DNA of 64,000 nt from Mycetocola reblochoni REB411 (lineage in GTDB: Bacteria > Actinomycetota > Actinomycetes > Actinomycetales > Microbacteriaceae). The notes beneath the pieces are model-generated. The model was not told where the DNA came from, made no database searches, and saw only the letters and a program-made list of their open reading frames with translations. Below, piece by piece: positions 51,289 to 61,440 of the stretch. The translations under genes and the position numbers were made by a program. Position 1 is the first letter of the stretch, and every line of letters starts with the position of its first letter. The stretch spans positions 62,001 to 126,000 of the forward strand of contig NZ_FUKR01000032.1 of the NCBI RefSeq assembly GCF_900163835.1. The letters run 5' to 3'.

Positions 51289-52209
51289 ATGGACAGCACT
51301 GTCGAAACGGTGATCAGCACCCCCACGTACACGGTGCGGGACAAGGTCCGCGGATACATCGCGTTGACGAAACCCCGCGTCATGGAGCTGCTGCTCGTGA
51401 CGACCGTTCCGGTGATGATCCTGGCCTACGGCGGCATGCCTCCGCTCGGGCTCGTCCTCGCGGCCGTCGTCGGCGGCGCGATGAGCGCCGGCTCGGCCGC
51501 GGCGTTCAACTGCTACTTCGACCGTGACATCGACCGGATCATGGGTAGGACGAAGAACCGCCCGCTGGTGACCGGCGTGCTCAGCCCGCGCGAGGCGCTG
51601 GTGTTCTCCTGGACCCTCGCGGTCGCGTCGACGGTCTGGCTGGCGCTGACGACGACGCTCATGGCCGCAGCGCTCTCCGTTCTGGCGATCTTCTTCTACG
51701 TCGTGATCTACACGCTCATCCTCAAGCGCCGGACGGAGCAGAACATCGTCTGGGGCGGGATCGCCGGCTGTTTCCCCGTGGTGATCGGCTGGGCCGCCGT
51801 GACGGGAGCCCTCAGCTGGGAGGCCCTGATCCTGTTCGCCGTCGTGTTCCTCTGGACCCCGCCGCACTACTGGCCGCTCTCGATGAAGTACCGCGCCGAC
51901 TACCGTGCGGCCGGTGTGCCGATGCTCGCCGTGGTCCGCGGCAGGGCGCAGGTCGGGCTCCAGGTCATCCTGTACGCCTGGGCGACGGTGGCGTGCTCGC
52001 TCCTGCTCATCCCCGTCGGGGGGATGGGCCTGGTCTACAGCATCGTCGCGGTCGTGACGGGCGGCTGGTTCATCTTCGAGACGCACCGCCTCTACAACCG
52101 GGCGATCCGTGAGGACCATGTCTCGCCGATGCGCGTGTTCCACGGTTCCATCAGCTACCTGACGCTGCTGTTCGTCGCGGTCGGCGTCGACCCGCTGCTG
52201 CCCTTCTGA
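51289..52209 (+). CDS. ctaB: Protohaem IX farnesyltransferase (haem O synthase)
   Basis: CtaB (306 aa) is a UbiA-family membrane prenyltransferase that attaches a farnesyl group to haem B, giving haem O for cytochrome oxidase. The first Asp-rich motif is [20 protein letters not shown], and [22 protein letters not shown] carries the second. About nine hydrophobic helices are visible. ATG 51289 has AAGAGGAG (51278-51285). Location next to tkt with opposite orientation is conserved in actinomycetes. ctaA, the next enzyme, is 2.6 kb away with the opposite orientation. Confidence 0.95.
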   Translation: MDSTVETVISTPTYTVRDKVRGYIALTKPRVMELLLVTTVPVMILAYGGMPPLGLVLAAVVGGAMSAGSAAAFNCYFDRDIDRIMGRTKNRPLVTGVLSPREALVFSWTLAVASTVWLALTTTLMAAALSVLAIFFYVVIYTLILKRRTEQNIVWGGIAGCFPVVIGWAAVTGALSWEALILFAVVFLWTPPHYWPLSMKYRADYRAAGVPMLAVVRGRAQVGLQVILYAWATVACSLLLIPVGGMGLVYSIVAVVTGGWFIFETHRLYNRAIREDHVSPMRVFHGSISYLTLLFVAVGVDPLLPF

Positions 52210-52275
52210 CTCCGCGGCTCATCTAACTCCGCGTCCCGTCGAGCTCTGCCGCCGGTGTGGCGCGGCTGTCCGCGT

Positions 52276-52309
52276 GGAGCGGTGTCCGCTCCGTGCCCGG
52301 CAGCCGGGC
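52276..52309. terminator. Two small hairpins between convergent ctaB and the ArsR-type gene
   Basis: Two adjacent 6-bp stems: GGAGCG/CGCTCC (52276-52292) and GCCCGG/CCGGGC (52295-52309), without T-runs, in the 104-bp convergent gap. They are possible weak terminators. Confidence 0.3.
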
Positions 52310-52313
52310 CAGC

Positions 52314-53282
52314 TCAGATCCGCGTGCCGCGACCGGCCAGGAGCGCGTCCCCGAGGGCGCTGCGGTAGTACAGCACGCTCCGACCGTGCCTGGTCCTGTT
52401 CAGGAGGCCGGCAGCGTGCATCACCCGGAGGTGCTGGTTGACGGCCGAGGGGCTCACCCCGAGCGAGAAGGCGAGCTCGGTGGACGATCGCGGCTCGGCC
52501 AGCGACGACAGCAGTCCCGCGCGCGTCGGCCCGAGCAGCGCATCGGTCGCGCCGGGGGCGGACCGGTCGAGCGGCGCCCACATGGCGCCCTGACCGCGGG
52601 CGGGGTAGATCAGCGTGGGGGAGCGATCGAGGTCGATCATCGTGGAGGCGTTGATCACGAACACCGACGGCGCGAGCGTCAGCCCGTCCACGCCGACCGG
52701 CCGATCGCGGCCGAACGGCGCGCTCAACGTCACGTCGAGGCTGTGCCCCGCCCAGTGCACGGCGGGGGTGAGCCCTCCGACCATGGACATCATCCCCTCG
52801 CGCGCCATGACCCTGCCCCTGTGCGCGATGTCGGCCTCGAGCACGGCACGCATCCGCGACCAGTGCGGCTCGAAGCACAGCCGCCATGCGCGGCGCAGTG
52901 CAGTCAGTAGCCGGTCCATGACGTCGGCGTGACGGCCGACGAACGGCGGGGGTATCCGACCGTGGACGACGCGGAGGTCACGCTCCAGCTGCTCGGGGGT
53001 GAGGGAGGCGAGCGTGTCCAGCTCATCGTCGATGTCGCCGACGGGGGCGGTCGGCCGGGGAGTGACGAAATCGGCGACCCAGCGACGGTCGTCCACGAGT
53101 GCGGCGAGCATCTCCTCGTCGAGAAGATGTCGGACGTCGGCGATCCGCTGGAGCCAGCCGTGCTGCAGCGGATAGCGTTCCGGCGCGCGGAATGCGCGCA
53201 GGCCCAGGCCCATCTCGTTCAGCGGCGAGATACCGAAGCGCACCGCGGAGAGCGCGGCGGCGTCGAACTGGTACCGGAGCAT
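52314..53282 (-). CDS. ArsR-type winged-helix regulator with N-terminal DUF5937-like domain
   Basis: A 322-aa regulator. A C-terminal ArsR-like winged helix (about residues 235-310) shows SLAEPRSSTELAFSLGVSPS, AVNQHLRVMHAAGLLNRTRH and GRSVLYYRS. The N-terminal ~200 residues (LRYQFDAAALSAVRFGISPL) fit the actinobacterial DUF5937 architecture, whose ligand is unknown. No cysteine metal site is visible. I place the start at ATG 53282. A 429-aa extension lies antisense within the transporter gene and is rejected. Divergent from an MFS gene with 55 bp between starts, it most likely controls that transporter and itself. Confidence 0.8.
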   Translation of the reverse strand: MLRYQFDAAALSAVRFGISPLNEMGLGLRAFRAPERYPLQHGWLQRIADVRHLLDEEMLAALVDDRRWVADFVTPRPTAPVGDIDDELDTLASLTPEQLERDLRVVHGRIPPPFVGRHADVMDRLLTALRRAWRLCFEPHWSRMRAVLEADIAHRGRVMAREGMMSMVGGLTPAVHWAGHSLDVTLSAPFGRDRPVGVDGLTLAPSVFVINASTMIDLDRSPTLIYPARGQGAMWAPLDRSAPGATDALLGPTRAGLLSSLAEPRSSTELAFSLGVSPSAVNQHLRVMHAAGLLNRTRHGRSVLYYRSALGDALLAGRGTRI

Positions 53283-53289
53283 GAAGCTA

Positions 53290-53296
53290 TACGCTA
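53290..53296. promoter_or_regulatory. Overlapping divergent -10 elements, ArsR-type regulator / MFS
   Basis: TACGCT on the + strand (53290-53295) and TAGCGT on the minus strand (53296-53291) share five base pairs inside a 55-bp gap. The minus-strand element is 8 nt from the regulator ATG. Polymerase could probably occupy only one direction at a time. Confidence 0.4.
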
Positions 53297-53337
53297 CATC
53301 GGTGGCGGACGGCGTGCGACCAGGGCAGAACTGACAC

Positions 53338-54717
53338 ATGCCCCGAACCCGCCGCGACCCCGCAAACGACACGCACCGCTCTGACCGTGCCGCCACACCG
53401 ACGACGGCCGAGCCGACGACGGGGGCCGTCCCGATCCCCGAACAGGAAGCGCCCTCCGCCGGGACACTCCGATCGCTGCTCCGGGCCGACCCCACCCTGC
53501 GTGTCCTCGCCGCGGTGACCGCCCTGTCGACCGTCGGCAGAGGTGCCTTCTTCGCCCTGACCGCGCTGTACCTCAACCAGATCGTCGGCCTCACGCCGCT
53601 CACCGTCGGCGCGGCACTGAGCGTCGCCGGGGGAGTCGGCGTCGTCTCGTCGTTCCTCGGAGGCGCCCTCGCGGATCGGCTCAGCGCACGGCGACTGCTG
53701 ATCAGCGTGAGCGTCGCGCAGGGGCTCTCGCTGGCCGCCTACCTCCTCATCACCGACATCGTCAGCCTGATCCTCGTCGCCTCCCTGGCGACGGCCTGCC
53801 AGCAGGCGGCCGGCTCCGTCCGGTCCGCGATCATCGGGCGTGGCTTCTCCGGACCGATGCGCGTGAGCGTGAGGGCGACGCTGCGCACCATCACGAACGC
53901 GGGAATCGCCGTGGGAACGGGGCTCGCCGCCGTCCCGCTCGCGCTCGGCACAGCGGCGTCGTACCGCGTGGCGCTCTTCCTCGCCGGCATCGTGTACCTC
54001 GCCGCGGCTTTTCTGCTCGTCAGACTCGACTCCCGGCGGGTGGATGCGCCGCACAGCCGTCGGGTTCGTGCGGGCGACGGAGGGGGCGACGGGAACGATG
54101 GCGCGCGGGAGCGAGGGAGCTCACCGCTGCAAGACCCGCGGTTCCTCGCCGTCACCGTGCTGTGCGGCGTCGTCTCCTTGCACTTCGGGATCTTCGAGGT
54201 GGGGGTGCCGCTCTGGCTCGTCGCCCACACGCGGGCACCAGACGTCCTCGTCGCCGCTCAGCTGGTGATCAACACCGTGGTCGTCATCGCACTGCAGATT
54301 CCCCTGTCGCGACGCGCGGACTCGGTGGCCGCATCGGGCCGGATCATGCTTCTCAGCGGGATCGGCTTCGCCGTCACCTTCGGCCTGTGGGCCGCGGCCG
54401 GGTCGCTCGACGTCGTCGGCGTGACGATCCTGCTGGTCGGAACGGCCGTGTGGTACTCGCTCACCGAGGTCATGTCGGCGGCGGCCGGCTGGACGCTGAG
54501 CTTCGAGCTGGCGGATCAGCGAAGCATCGGCGCCTACCAGGGTGTCTTCGGCACGGGAACCGCGTTAGGCATCATGGTCGCTCCGCTACTCGTGACCGGC
54601 ACCGCCGTGGAGCTCGGGGCCGTCGGCTGGGGCATCCTGGCGATCGTCTTCACTGCCGCGGGGGCCGGCCTGTTCGCGCTGACCCGCAGCGCCGCCGTAC
54701 CCCGGCGTCAGGGCTGA
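53338..54717 (+). CDS. MFS transporter, probable exporter
   Basis: A 459-aa major facilitator protein. A Thr/Ala/Pro-rich cytoplasmic N-terminus (about 1-45) is followed by about 12 hydrophobic helices in two halves. The loop between helices 2 and 3 reads GGALADRLSARRLL, the MFS motif A. A hydrophilic Gly/Asp-rich central loop lies near residues 232-262. The substrate cannot be inferred; drug or small-metabolite efflux is typical for a transporter paired with an ArsR-type repressor. ATG 53338 begins 55 bp from the divergent regulator gene. Confidence 0.85.
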   Translation: MPRTRRDPANDTHRSDRAATPTTAEPTTGAVPIPEQEAPSAGTLRSLLRADPTLRVLAAVTALSTVGRGAFFALTALYLNQIVGLTPLTVGAALSVAGGVGVVSSFLGGALADRLSARRLLISVSVAQGLSLAAYLLITDIVSLILVASLATACQQAAGSVRSAIIGRGFSGPMRVSVRATLRTITNAGIAVGTGLAAVPLALGTAASYRVALFLAGIVYLAAAFLLVRLDSRRVDAPHSRRVRAGDGGGDGNDGARERGSSPLQDPRFLAVTVLCGVVSLHFGIFEVGVPLWLVAHTRAPDVLVAAQLVINTVVVIALQIPLSRRADSVAASGRIMLLSGIGFAVTFGLWAAAGSLDVVGVTILLVGTAVWYSLTEVMSAAAGWTLSFELADQRSIGAYQGVFGTGTALGIMVAPLLVTGTAVELGAVGWGILAIVFTAAGAGLFALTRSAAVPRRQG

Positions 54718-54844
54718 GCCCGGCCAGCGCGATTGAACGTGACACGCTCCGCCGGCAATCGCGACGGCGGTCCGGTCGGGCGAGGCCCGGCCGCGAGGTC
54801 CGAGCCCCGGAATCGGACTGCGGGGCCGGGGCGAGTCCGGACGA

Positions 54845-55801
54845 TCAGACGGTCTCGGCGACCCGGGCGGGTTCCGACCCGTCCAGCCGGCGTACCGGCT
54901 GCTTGAGGCTCATGATCACCGCGACCATGGCCGCGGTCAGCACGCAGGCGAGCACCATGTGCGCTCCGACGAGGAAGGCGGGCAGCCCGAGCCGCGCCTG
55001 GACGATCCCCACGACGATCTGGACGACCTCGACGCCCAGCAGCGCCCACAGCCACCGCAGCGGCGGCAGCCGACGCGCCTGCGCCGCGACGAGCAGCACG
55101 ACGGTCAAGGCGAGAGTCAGGTAGGCCGGCCAGCTGTGGATGTGCTGCAGCAGCTCGCTGTCGAGGCCGTTCCTGGCGGCGCCGGCGTCGCCGGCGTGCG
55201 GACCGGAGCCGGTCGTCACGATGCCGACGAGGATCGTCACCGTGACGGCGACCGACATCAGGTGGGTGACACCGAAGAACCACCCGGGCACCGCCAGGGC
55301 CCGGGGGCCGGGGCGACCGTAGATGCGGAAGAGCACCACCGTCGAGAGCGCGACGAGACCGACGCTGACGACGAAGTGCAGGCCAACCACGTACGGCTTC
55401 AGCTGTGTCCAGACGGAGATGCCGCCGATCACGGCCTGCGCCGGAATCCCCGCGCCGATGAGGATGGTGAGCACGAACAGCTCAGGGCGGTCACGGCGCG
55501 ATCGCACGACCGAGAGGAACAGCCCGATCACGATGATCACCAGGACGAAGGTGAGCAGCCGGTTGCCGAACTCGATGACGCCGTGGATGCCCATCTCGGC
55601 GGTCGCGACGTAGGAGTCGGCGGTGCACCGGGGCCAGGTCGGGCAGCCGAGGCCGGAGCCGGTCAGGCGCACGAGTCCGCCGGTGCCGACGATGCCGGTC
55701 TGGGCGACGAGGTTGGCCCAGCCCCAGCGGCGGGCGGCGGGGCCGATCGACGCGGGCAGCCAGCGGGCGAGCCTCCGGGGTGTCGGGGATGCTGTGGACA
55801 C
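54845..55801 (-). CDS. ctaA: Haem A synthase
   Basis: CtaA/Cox15 family membrane protein (318 aa) that oxidises the methyl group of haem O to give haem A for aa3-type cytochrome oxidase. Eight hydrophobic helices are visible with the conserved early segment GGLVRLTGSGLGCPTWPRC (Cys pair of the bacterial type), His in GIHGVIEFGNRL, and His in VGLHFVVS, HIHSWPAY and VGAHMVLA. GTG 55801 on the minus strand has AAGGAAAGG 7 nt upstream. It is divergent from the suf operon. The 127-bp gap to the MFS stop shows no strong terminator. Confidence 0.94.
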   Translation of the reverse strand: MSTASPTPRRLARWLPASIGPAARRWGWANLVAQTGIVGTGGLVRLTGSGLGCPTWPRCTADSYVATAEMGIHGVIEFGNRLLTFVLVIIVIGLFLSVVRSRRDRPELFVLTILIGAGIPAQAVIGGISVWTQLKPYVVGLHFVVSVGLVALSTVVLFRIYGRPGPRALAVPGWFFGVTHLMSVAVTVTILVGIVTTGSGPHAGDAGAARNGLDSELLQHIHSWPAYLTLALTVVLLVAAQARRLPPLRWLWALLGVEVVQIVVGIVQARLGLPAFLVGAHMVLACVLTAAMVAVIMSLKQPVRRLDGSEPARVAETV

Positions 55802-56053
55802 GATTGCGCCTTTCCTTAACTCCTCGAAATGACCGGCCCGACCGGCCGGTCGCCCTGTCGGGCACCAGCCAAACGCGATAGAATCGGAGGCTGGTGATGC
55901 CTGAGAGCGTGGTTGCTCCGCAACGCACTCGATCGGGCACCGTCACACCAAGTGTAAGTTCCGCCGCGCGGGACGCAGAACAGCCCGCTCGGATGACAGC
56001 GCGGGACAGCCGCGGACAGAGATCCTGTTTGTGAGCGGCAGAAAGAGGGAGTC
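55802..56053 (+). promoter_or_regulatory. suf operon control region and leader
   Basis: A 252-bp gap between divergent ctaA and sufB. Two -10-like elements face sufB: TAGAAT (55879-55884) and TAAGTT (55955-55960). Between them, about 55890-55955 forms an imperfect long-range stem-loop around GTTGC/GCAAC. A 46-codon frame from GTG 55894 to TGA 56034 crosses it. Another AGAGGGAG ribosome-binding site precedes sufB. No sufR repressor gene is present here, although one often precedes sufB in other actinomycetes. Confidence 0.4.
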
Positions 56054-57472
56054 ATGTCAGAGGTACTCATTGACCGACCCGAACTCGAGAGCCTCGGCGT
56101 CTACGAGTTCGGCTGGTCGGATTCGGACGCGGCAGGCGCGTCCGCCCGCCGCGGACTCTCGCCCGAGGTCGTGGCCGACATCTCGGCGCGCAAGGACGAG
56201 CCCGAGTGGATGCTCAAGCGCCGGATGAAGGCCCTCGCCCAGTTCGACCGCAAACCGATGCCCACCTGGGGCGCCGACCTCAGCGAGATCGACTTCGACA
56301 ACATCAAGTACTTCGTCCGCTCCACGGAGAAGCAGGCCCAGAGCTGGGAGGACCTGCCCGAGGACATCCGCAACACCTACGAGCGGCTCGGCATCCCCGA
56401 GGCCGAGCGCCAGCGCCTGGTCGCCGGTGTCGCCGCGCAGTACGAGTCCGAGGTCGTCTACCACCAGATCCGCGAGGACCTGGAGGAGCAGGGCGTGATC
56501 TTCCTCGACACGGACACGGCGCTCAAGGAGTACCCGGAGATCTTCGAGGAGTACTTCGGCACCGTCATCCCCTCCGGCGACAACAAGTTCGCGGCGCTCA
56601 ACACCGCGGTGTGGTCGGGCGGCTCCTTCGTCTACGTGCCCAAGGGCGTCCACGTCGAGATCCCGCTGCAGGCCTATTTCCGCATCAACACGGAGAACAT
56701 GGGTCAGTTCGAGCGCACGCTGATCATCGCCGACGAGGGCAGCTACGTGCACTACATCGAGGGCTGCACCGCGCCGATCTACAAGTCGGACTCGCTGCAC
56801 TCTGCCGTCGTCGAGATCATCGTGAAGAAGAACGCCCGCGTTCGGTACACCACGATCCAGAACTGGTCGAACAACGTCTACAACCTGGTCACCAAGCGCG
56901 CCACGGCCGCGGAGGGCGCGACCATGGAGTGGGTCGACGGCAACATCGGCTCCAAGGTGACGATGAAGTACCCGTCCATCTTCCTGATGGGGGAGCACGC
57001 CAAGGGCGAGACGCTCTCCGTCGCCTTCGCCGGCCCCGGCCAGCACCAGGACGCCGGCGCGAAGATGATCCACATGGCGCCGTACACGCAGTCGTCGATC
57101 GTCTCGAAGTCGATCGCCCGCGGCGGCGGACGGGCCGGTTACCGCGGCGAGGTCCGCGTGGAGCCGAACGCGCACCATTCCGCCAACTCGGTCGTCTGCG
57201 ACGCCCTGCTCGTCGACACGATCTCGCGCAGCGACACGTACCCCGCGATCGACATCCGCGTCGACGACGTCCAGCTCGGGCACGAGGCCACGGTCTCGCG
57301 CGTCAGCGAGGAGCAGCTGTTCTACCTGATGAGCCGAGGCCTCGACGAGACGGAGGCCATGTCGATGATCGTGCGCGGCTTCATCGAGCCGATCGCCCGT
57401 GAGCTGCCCATGGAATACGCACTCGAACTCAACAAGCTCATCGAGATGGGCATGGAAGGATCCGTCGGTTAA
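56054..57472 (+). CDS. sufB: Fe-S cluster assembly scaffold subunit SufB
   Basis: SufB (472 aa) is the core subunit of the SufBC2D scaffold on which Fe-S clusters are built. The C-terminal beta-helix shows [33 protein letters not shown] (cysteine that accepts persulfide) and [12 protein letters not shown], with SRSDTYP and [20 protein letters not shown] closing the protein. ATG 56054 has AGAGGGAG just upstream. It overlaps sufD by one base. Confidence 0.97.
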   Translation: MSEVLIDRPELESLGVYEFGWSDSDAAGASARRGLSPEVVADISARKDEPEWMLKRRMKALAQFDRKPMPTWGADLSEIDFDNIKYFVRSTEKQAQSWEDLPEDIRNTYERLGIPEAERQRLVAGVAAQYESEVVYHQIREDLEEQGVIFLDTDTALKEYPEIFEEYFGTVIPSGDNKFAALNTAVWSGGSFVYVPKGVHVEIPLQAYFRINTENMGQFERTLIIADEGSYVHYIEGCTAPIYKSDSLHSAVVEIIVKKNARVRYTTIQNWSNNVYNLVTKRATAAEGATMEWVDGNIGSKVTMKYPSIFLMGEHAKGETLSVAFAGPGQHQDAGAKMIHMAPYTQSSIVSKSIARGGGRAGYRGEVRVEPNAHHSANSVVCDALLVDTISRSDTYPAIDIRVDDVQLGHEATVSRVSEEQLFYLMSRGLDETEAMSMIVRGFIEPIARELPMEYALELNKLIEMGMEGSVG

Positions 57473-58680
57473 TGTCGACCCAGGCCCCCGAATCACCCAC
57501 TGCCCTTCCCGAGGGACAGCACGGCCTGCGTCGGCACAGTGACGGCGCCGGCGCGTTCGTCCCGGTGCAGACGCGCTCGGAGCGGTTCCGTTCCACCTCT
57601 GTCGGCGACTTCGACGAGGTCACCGGCCGCGAGGCCGTCTGGAAGCTCAGCCCCGTCGACCGCTTCCGCGACCTGCTCGCGGAGACGCTCGACGGAGGGC
57701 CCACCCCCATCGACGTCGTGTCGGCGCCCGGCACCACCGTCGCGTGGGTCGACCGCACCGAGGCGCGCACCGGCCGTGCCGGCACCCCGGAGGACCGTGC
57801 CGCCGCCGCCGCGTGGACGAACACGGAGCAGGTCCTCGCGATCACGGTCGACGGTGAGAGCGACGAGAACACCACCGTTCGGCGGCACGGCTTCGGCAGC
57901 GCCCCCCGGGCGGCCCACGTGGTCGTCGAGGCGCTCCCGCACAGCCGGGGCACCGTCATCCTCGACCACAGCGGCACCGCGCGCCTGACCGAGAACGTCG
58001 AGGTCGTCGTCGGCGAGGGCGCGCACGTCACCGTCGTCACCGTGCAGGACTGGGACGACGACGCCGTGCACCTGTCGTCGCACTTCGCCCGGGTGGGGCG
58101 TGACGCCACGCTCAAGCACGTGGTCGTCTCGCTCGGCGGCGGCGTCGTCAGGGTGAACCCCTCGACCCACCTGGCCGAGCAGGGCTCGGGCGTCGACGCG
58201 CTCGGCGTGTACTTCGCCGACGCCGGCCAGCACCTCGAGCAGCAGGTCTACGTACACCACGACGCCCCCAACTCGCGCAGCCGCGTCAGCTACAAGGGCG
58301 CCCTGCAGGGGACGGGCGCGCGCACCGTCTGGATCGGGGACGTGCTCATCGGGCGCGACGCCACCGCGACCGACAGCTACGAGCAGAACCGCAACCTGGT
58401 CCTCACCGACGGCACCAGGGCCGACTCGATCCCCAACCTCGAGATCGAGACGGGCGACATCGCCGGCGCCGGCCACGCGAGCGCGACGGGCCGCTTCGAC
58501 GACGAGCAGCTGTTCTACCTGCAGGCGAGGGGGATTCCCGAGGACCAGGCGCGGCGGCTCGTCGTGCTCGGCTTCCTCATCGAGATCGTCCAGCAGATCG
58601 GCGACTCCGCGCTCGAGGCACGCCTCGAGGAGGCGATCGAGGCCGAGCTGCGCGGCGGCTCCGCGGCCACCGCACCGTGA
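57472..58680 (+). CDS. sufD: Fe-S cluster assembly protein SufD
   Basis: SufD (402 aa) pairs with SufB in the scaffold complex. Beta-helix segments include VTVVTVQDWDDDAVHLSSHF, HLEQQVYVHHDAPNSRSRVS (His ligand region) and RADSIPNLEIET. The closing block is ASATGRFDDEQLFYLQARGI. ATG 57472 shares one base with the sufB stop. The gene overlaps the Rieske ferredoxin by 4 bp (GTGA). Confidence 0.95.
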   Translation: MSTQAPESPTALPEGQHGLRRHSDGAGAFVPVQTRSERFRSTSVGDFDEVTGREAVWKLSPVDRFRDLLAETLDGGPTPIDVVSAPGTTVAWVDRTEARTGRAGTPEDRAAAAAWTNTEQVLAITVDGESDENTTVRRHGFGSAPRAAHVVVEALPHSRGTVILDHSGTARLTENVEVVVGEGAHVTVVTVQDWDDDAVHLSSHFARVGRDATLKHVVVSLGGGVVRVNPSTHLAEQGSGVDALGVYFADAGQHLEQQVYVHHDAPNSRSRVSYKGALQGTGARTVWIGDVLIGRDATATDSYEQNRNLVLTDGTRADSIPNLEIETGDIAGAGHASATGRFDDEQLFYLQARGIPEDQARRLVVLGFLIEIVQQIGDSALEARLEEAIEAELRGGSAATAP

Positions 58681-59003
58681 GCCTCCGCGTCTGCGCGGTG
58701 ACCGACCTCACCGTCAACCAGGCCAAGCGCGTCCTCGTCGACGGCGTGCCGATCGCCCTGGTGCTCGACGGGCAGGGCGACGTCCACGCGATCGGCGACA
58801 CCTGCACGCACGGCGACATCTCGCTGTCCGAGGGGTTCGTCGAGGACGACACCCTGGAGTGCTGGGCGCACGGCTCGCAGTTCTCACTCCGCACAGGGAA
58901 GCCGCTCACGCTTCCGGCCTACGAACCCGTTCCCGTCTACGTGGTCCAGATCACCGACGGCGATATTTTCATCGACCCGACCGTAACGAAAGAGATTTCC
59001 TAA
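58677..59003 (+). CDS. Rieske-type [2Fe-2S] ferredoxin in the suf operon
   Basis: A 108-aa Rieske ferredoxin. The cluster ligands are complete: Cys43-x-His45 in DTCTHGDISLSEG and Cys62-x2-His65 in ECWAHGSQF. It resembles the ferredoxin subunits of non-haem iron oxygenases, but here it is embedded between sufD and sufC with a 4-bp overlap to sufD and a 2-bp gap to sufC. A role in delivering electrons to cluster assembly is plausible; it has not been assigned as far as I know. Confidence 0.93.
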   Translation: MSLRVCAVTDLTVNQAKRVLVDGVPIALVLDGQGDVHAIGDTCTHGDISLSEGFVEDDTLECWAHGSQFSLRTGKPLTLPAYEPVPVYVVQITDGDIFIDPTVTKEIS

Positions 59004-59005
59004 TC

Positions 59006-59770
<765 letters not shown>

Positions 59771-59779
59771 GCTTCCCGC

Positions 59780-60109
59780 ATGACCACCACGCTGTCACCG
59801 CAGAAGTTCGACGAGGTCGAGGAGGCCTTGAAGGACGTCATGGACCCCGAGCTGGGGATCAACGTCGTCGACCTGGGCCTGATCTACGACCTCGCCTGGG
59901 ACGACGAGAATGACGCGCTCGTCATCCACATGACGCTCACGTCCGCCGGGTGCCCGTTGACCGACGTGCTCGAGGAGCAGACGGCCCAGTCGCTGCAGGG
60001 GGTCGTCGACTCCTTCCGCATCAACTGGGTCTGGATGCCGCCGTGGGGTCCCGAACGGATCACCGACGACGGCCGCGACATGATGCGGGCGCTCGGCTTC
60101 GCCATCTGA
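59780..60109 (+). CDS. sufT: SufT-like MIP18/DUF59 metal-sulfur cluster assembly factor
   Basis: A 109-aa MIP18-family protein with the hallmark DVMDPELGINVVDLGLIYDL and the reactive Cys58 in TLTSAGCPLTDVLEEQ, followed by WMPPWGPERI. SufT-type proteins help mature Fe-S enzymes. ATG 59780 has TAGGCT (59768-59773) 6 nt upstream and no ribosome-binding site, so a separate leaderless transcript is likely as well as read-through from sufC. No sufS or sufU follows. A terminator lies downstream. Confidence 0.92.
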   Translation: MTTTLSPQKFDEVEEALKDVMDPELGINVVDLGLIYDLAWDDENDALVIHMTLTSAGCPLTDVLEEQTAQSLQGVVDSFRINWVWMPPWGPERITDDGRDMMRALGFAI

Positions 60110-60145
60110 CGCTGCGGACGCGCGGACGCCGCGGGGCGGCCAGGA

Positions 60146-60188
60146 TGCGGGAGGGAAGACGATCGTCGTCCCTCCCGCACTGTTTCGT
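60146..60188 (+). terminator. Rho-independent terminator of the suf operon
   Basis: A 14-bp stem with one A-G mismatch (60146-60160 with 60165-60179), GATC loop, then TGTTTCG. Confidence 0.8.
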
Positions 60189-60239
60189 CAGATGACACCC
60201 CCGCGGCTTGCCGCCGTGCCACGTCAATACGCTCGAGAC

Positions 60240-61409
60240 ATGGATGACTGTTCGATCTTTCTCACCGAGGCACAGGCGCGTGAGCGCACAAGCAGCAAGT
60301 GGCGGGCATTCCCCGCGGACGTCATCCCCCTGCACGTGGCCGAGCTCGATGTGGAGCTGGCGCCCCCGATCCGCACGGCACTGCACGCGGCCGTCGAGCT
60401 CGGCGACACGGGCGGGTACCACGGGCCGTCGAACCCGGTTCGTGCCGCGTTCGCCGGTTTCGCTCAGCGGCACTGGGCCTGGGCGGTCGACGCCGATGAC
60501 GTGACCGCGACGACGGACGTGAGCGTCGCCATCGTCGAGACGCTCCGCCGCATCCTTCCCGAGGGCGGTCGGGTCGTCATCACGCCTCCCGTCTACGCCC
60601 CCTTCGTCGACCTGATCGTCGAGGCCGGGTCGACGCCCGTCCACGTCCCGCTCGTGGAGCGGGACGGTGCGCTGCGGCTCGACATCGACGGCATCGACGC
60701 GGCCTTCGCCGACGGCGCCAGCGTGTTCCTGCTCTGCCACCCGCACAACCCGACCGGGGTGGTCCACACCGCCACCGAGCTCGCCGCGCTGTCCGCCGTC
60801 GTGGAGAGGCACGACGGGTGGGTCGTCAGCGACGAGATCCATGCTCCGCTCACCCATCCCGGCGTCGTGTTCCCTCCCTACCCGAGCGTCTCGCCGGCCG
60901 CACGGGAGCACGGCATCGCCCTGCACGCCGGTTCGAAGGGCTTCAACATCCCCGGGCTGAAGTGCGCGCTCATCGTCACGCAGTCCGAGCGCACCCGTGC
61001 GGTCGCCCTGGGCCTCCCGCAGGAGGTGGTGTGGAGGACGAGTCAGTTCGGCGCGATCGCGACCTCGGCCGCGTTCGCCTCCGGGGATGCCTGGCTCACG
61101 GAGATCAGGGCCGCGGTCCGGCGCAACTGCCTGCTGCTGGGGGAGCTGCTCGCCGAGCACCTTCCCGAGGCCCAGTACCGGACCCCCGAGGCCGGTTATC
61201 TGGCCTGGGTGGATCTCGGCGCGGAACGGTGGGGGAGCGACCCGGCAGAACGGATCCTCGACGAGGGACGCGTCGCCGTCGGGCACGGCCCGACCTTCGG
61301 GGAGGGCGAGGGCTGCATCCGGCTCAACCTCGGCTGCCACCCTGACACCATCCGCGTCGTCGTCGAACGCCTCGCCTCGCTGCGTCCGGGGGCCGCCGAG
61401 CGGGTCTGA
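60240..61409 (+). CDS. MalY/PatB-type PLP-dependent aminotransferase or C-S lyase
   Basis: A 389-aa class I/II fold-type I PLP enzyme. The N-terminus has ERTSSKWRAFPADVIPLHVA, the MalY/PatB signature of cystathionine beta-lyases. PLP-site blocks are CHPHNPTGVV, VVSDEIHAPL and the Schiff-base Lys in HAGSKGFNIPGLKCAL. Likely activity is C-S cleavage of cystathionine or similar thiols, but transamination cannot be excluded. ATG 60240 is supported by TACGCT (60228-60233) 6 nt upstream; an in-frame ATG at 60192 would start inside the suf terminator tail. It is a single-gene unit. Confidence 0.85.
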   Translation: MDDCSIFLTEAQARERTSSKWRAFPADVIPLHVAELDVELAPPIRTALHAAVELGDTGGYHGPSNPVRAAFAGFAQRHWAWAVDADDVTATTDVSVAIVETLRRILPEGGRVVITPPVYAPFVDLIVEAGSTPVHVPLVERDGALRLDIDGIDAAFADGASVFLLCHPHNPTGVVHTATELAALSAVVERHDGWVVSDEIHAPLTHPGVVFPPYPSVSPAAREHGIALHAGSKGFNIPGLKCALIVTQSERTRAVALGLPQEVVWRTSQFGAIATSAAFASGDAWLTEIRAAVRRNCLLLGELLAEHLPEAQYRTPEAGYLAWVDLGAERWGSDPAERILDEGRVAVGHGPTFGEGEGCIRLNLGCHPDTIRVVVERLASLRPGAAERV

Positions 61410-61440
61410 CCGGTTGCGGCCGGGGGCCGCCGGTTGTGGC

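Noticed and set aside
53283-53603. N-terminal extension of the ArsR-type regulator to 429 aa
   Set aside because: It is antisense to the start of the MFS gene, and the conserved protein sequence starts at ATG 53282.
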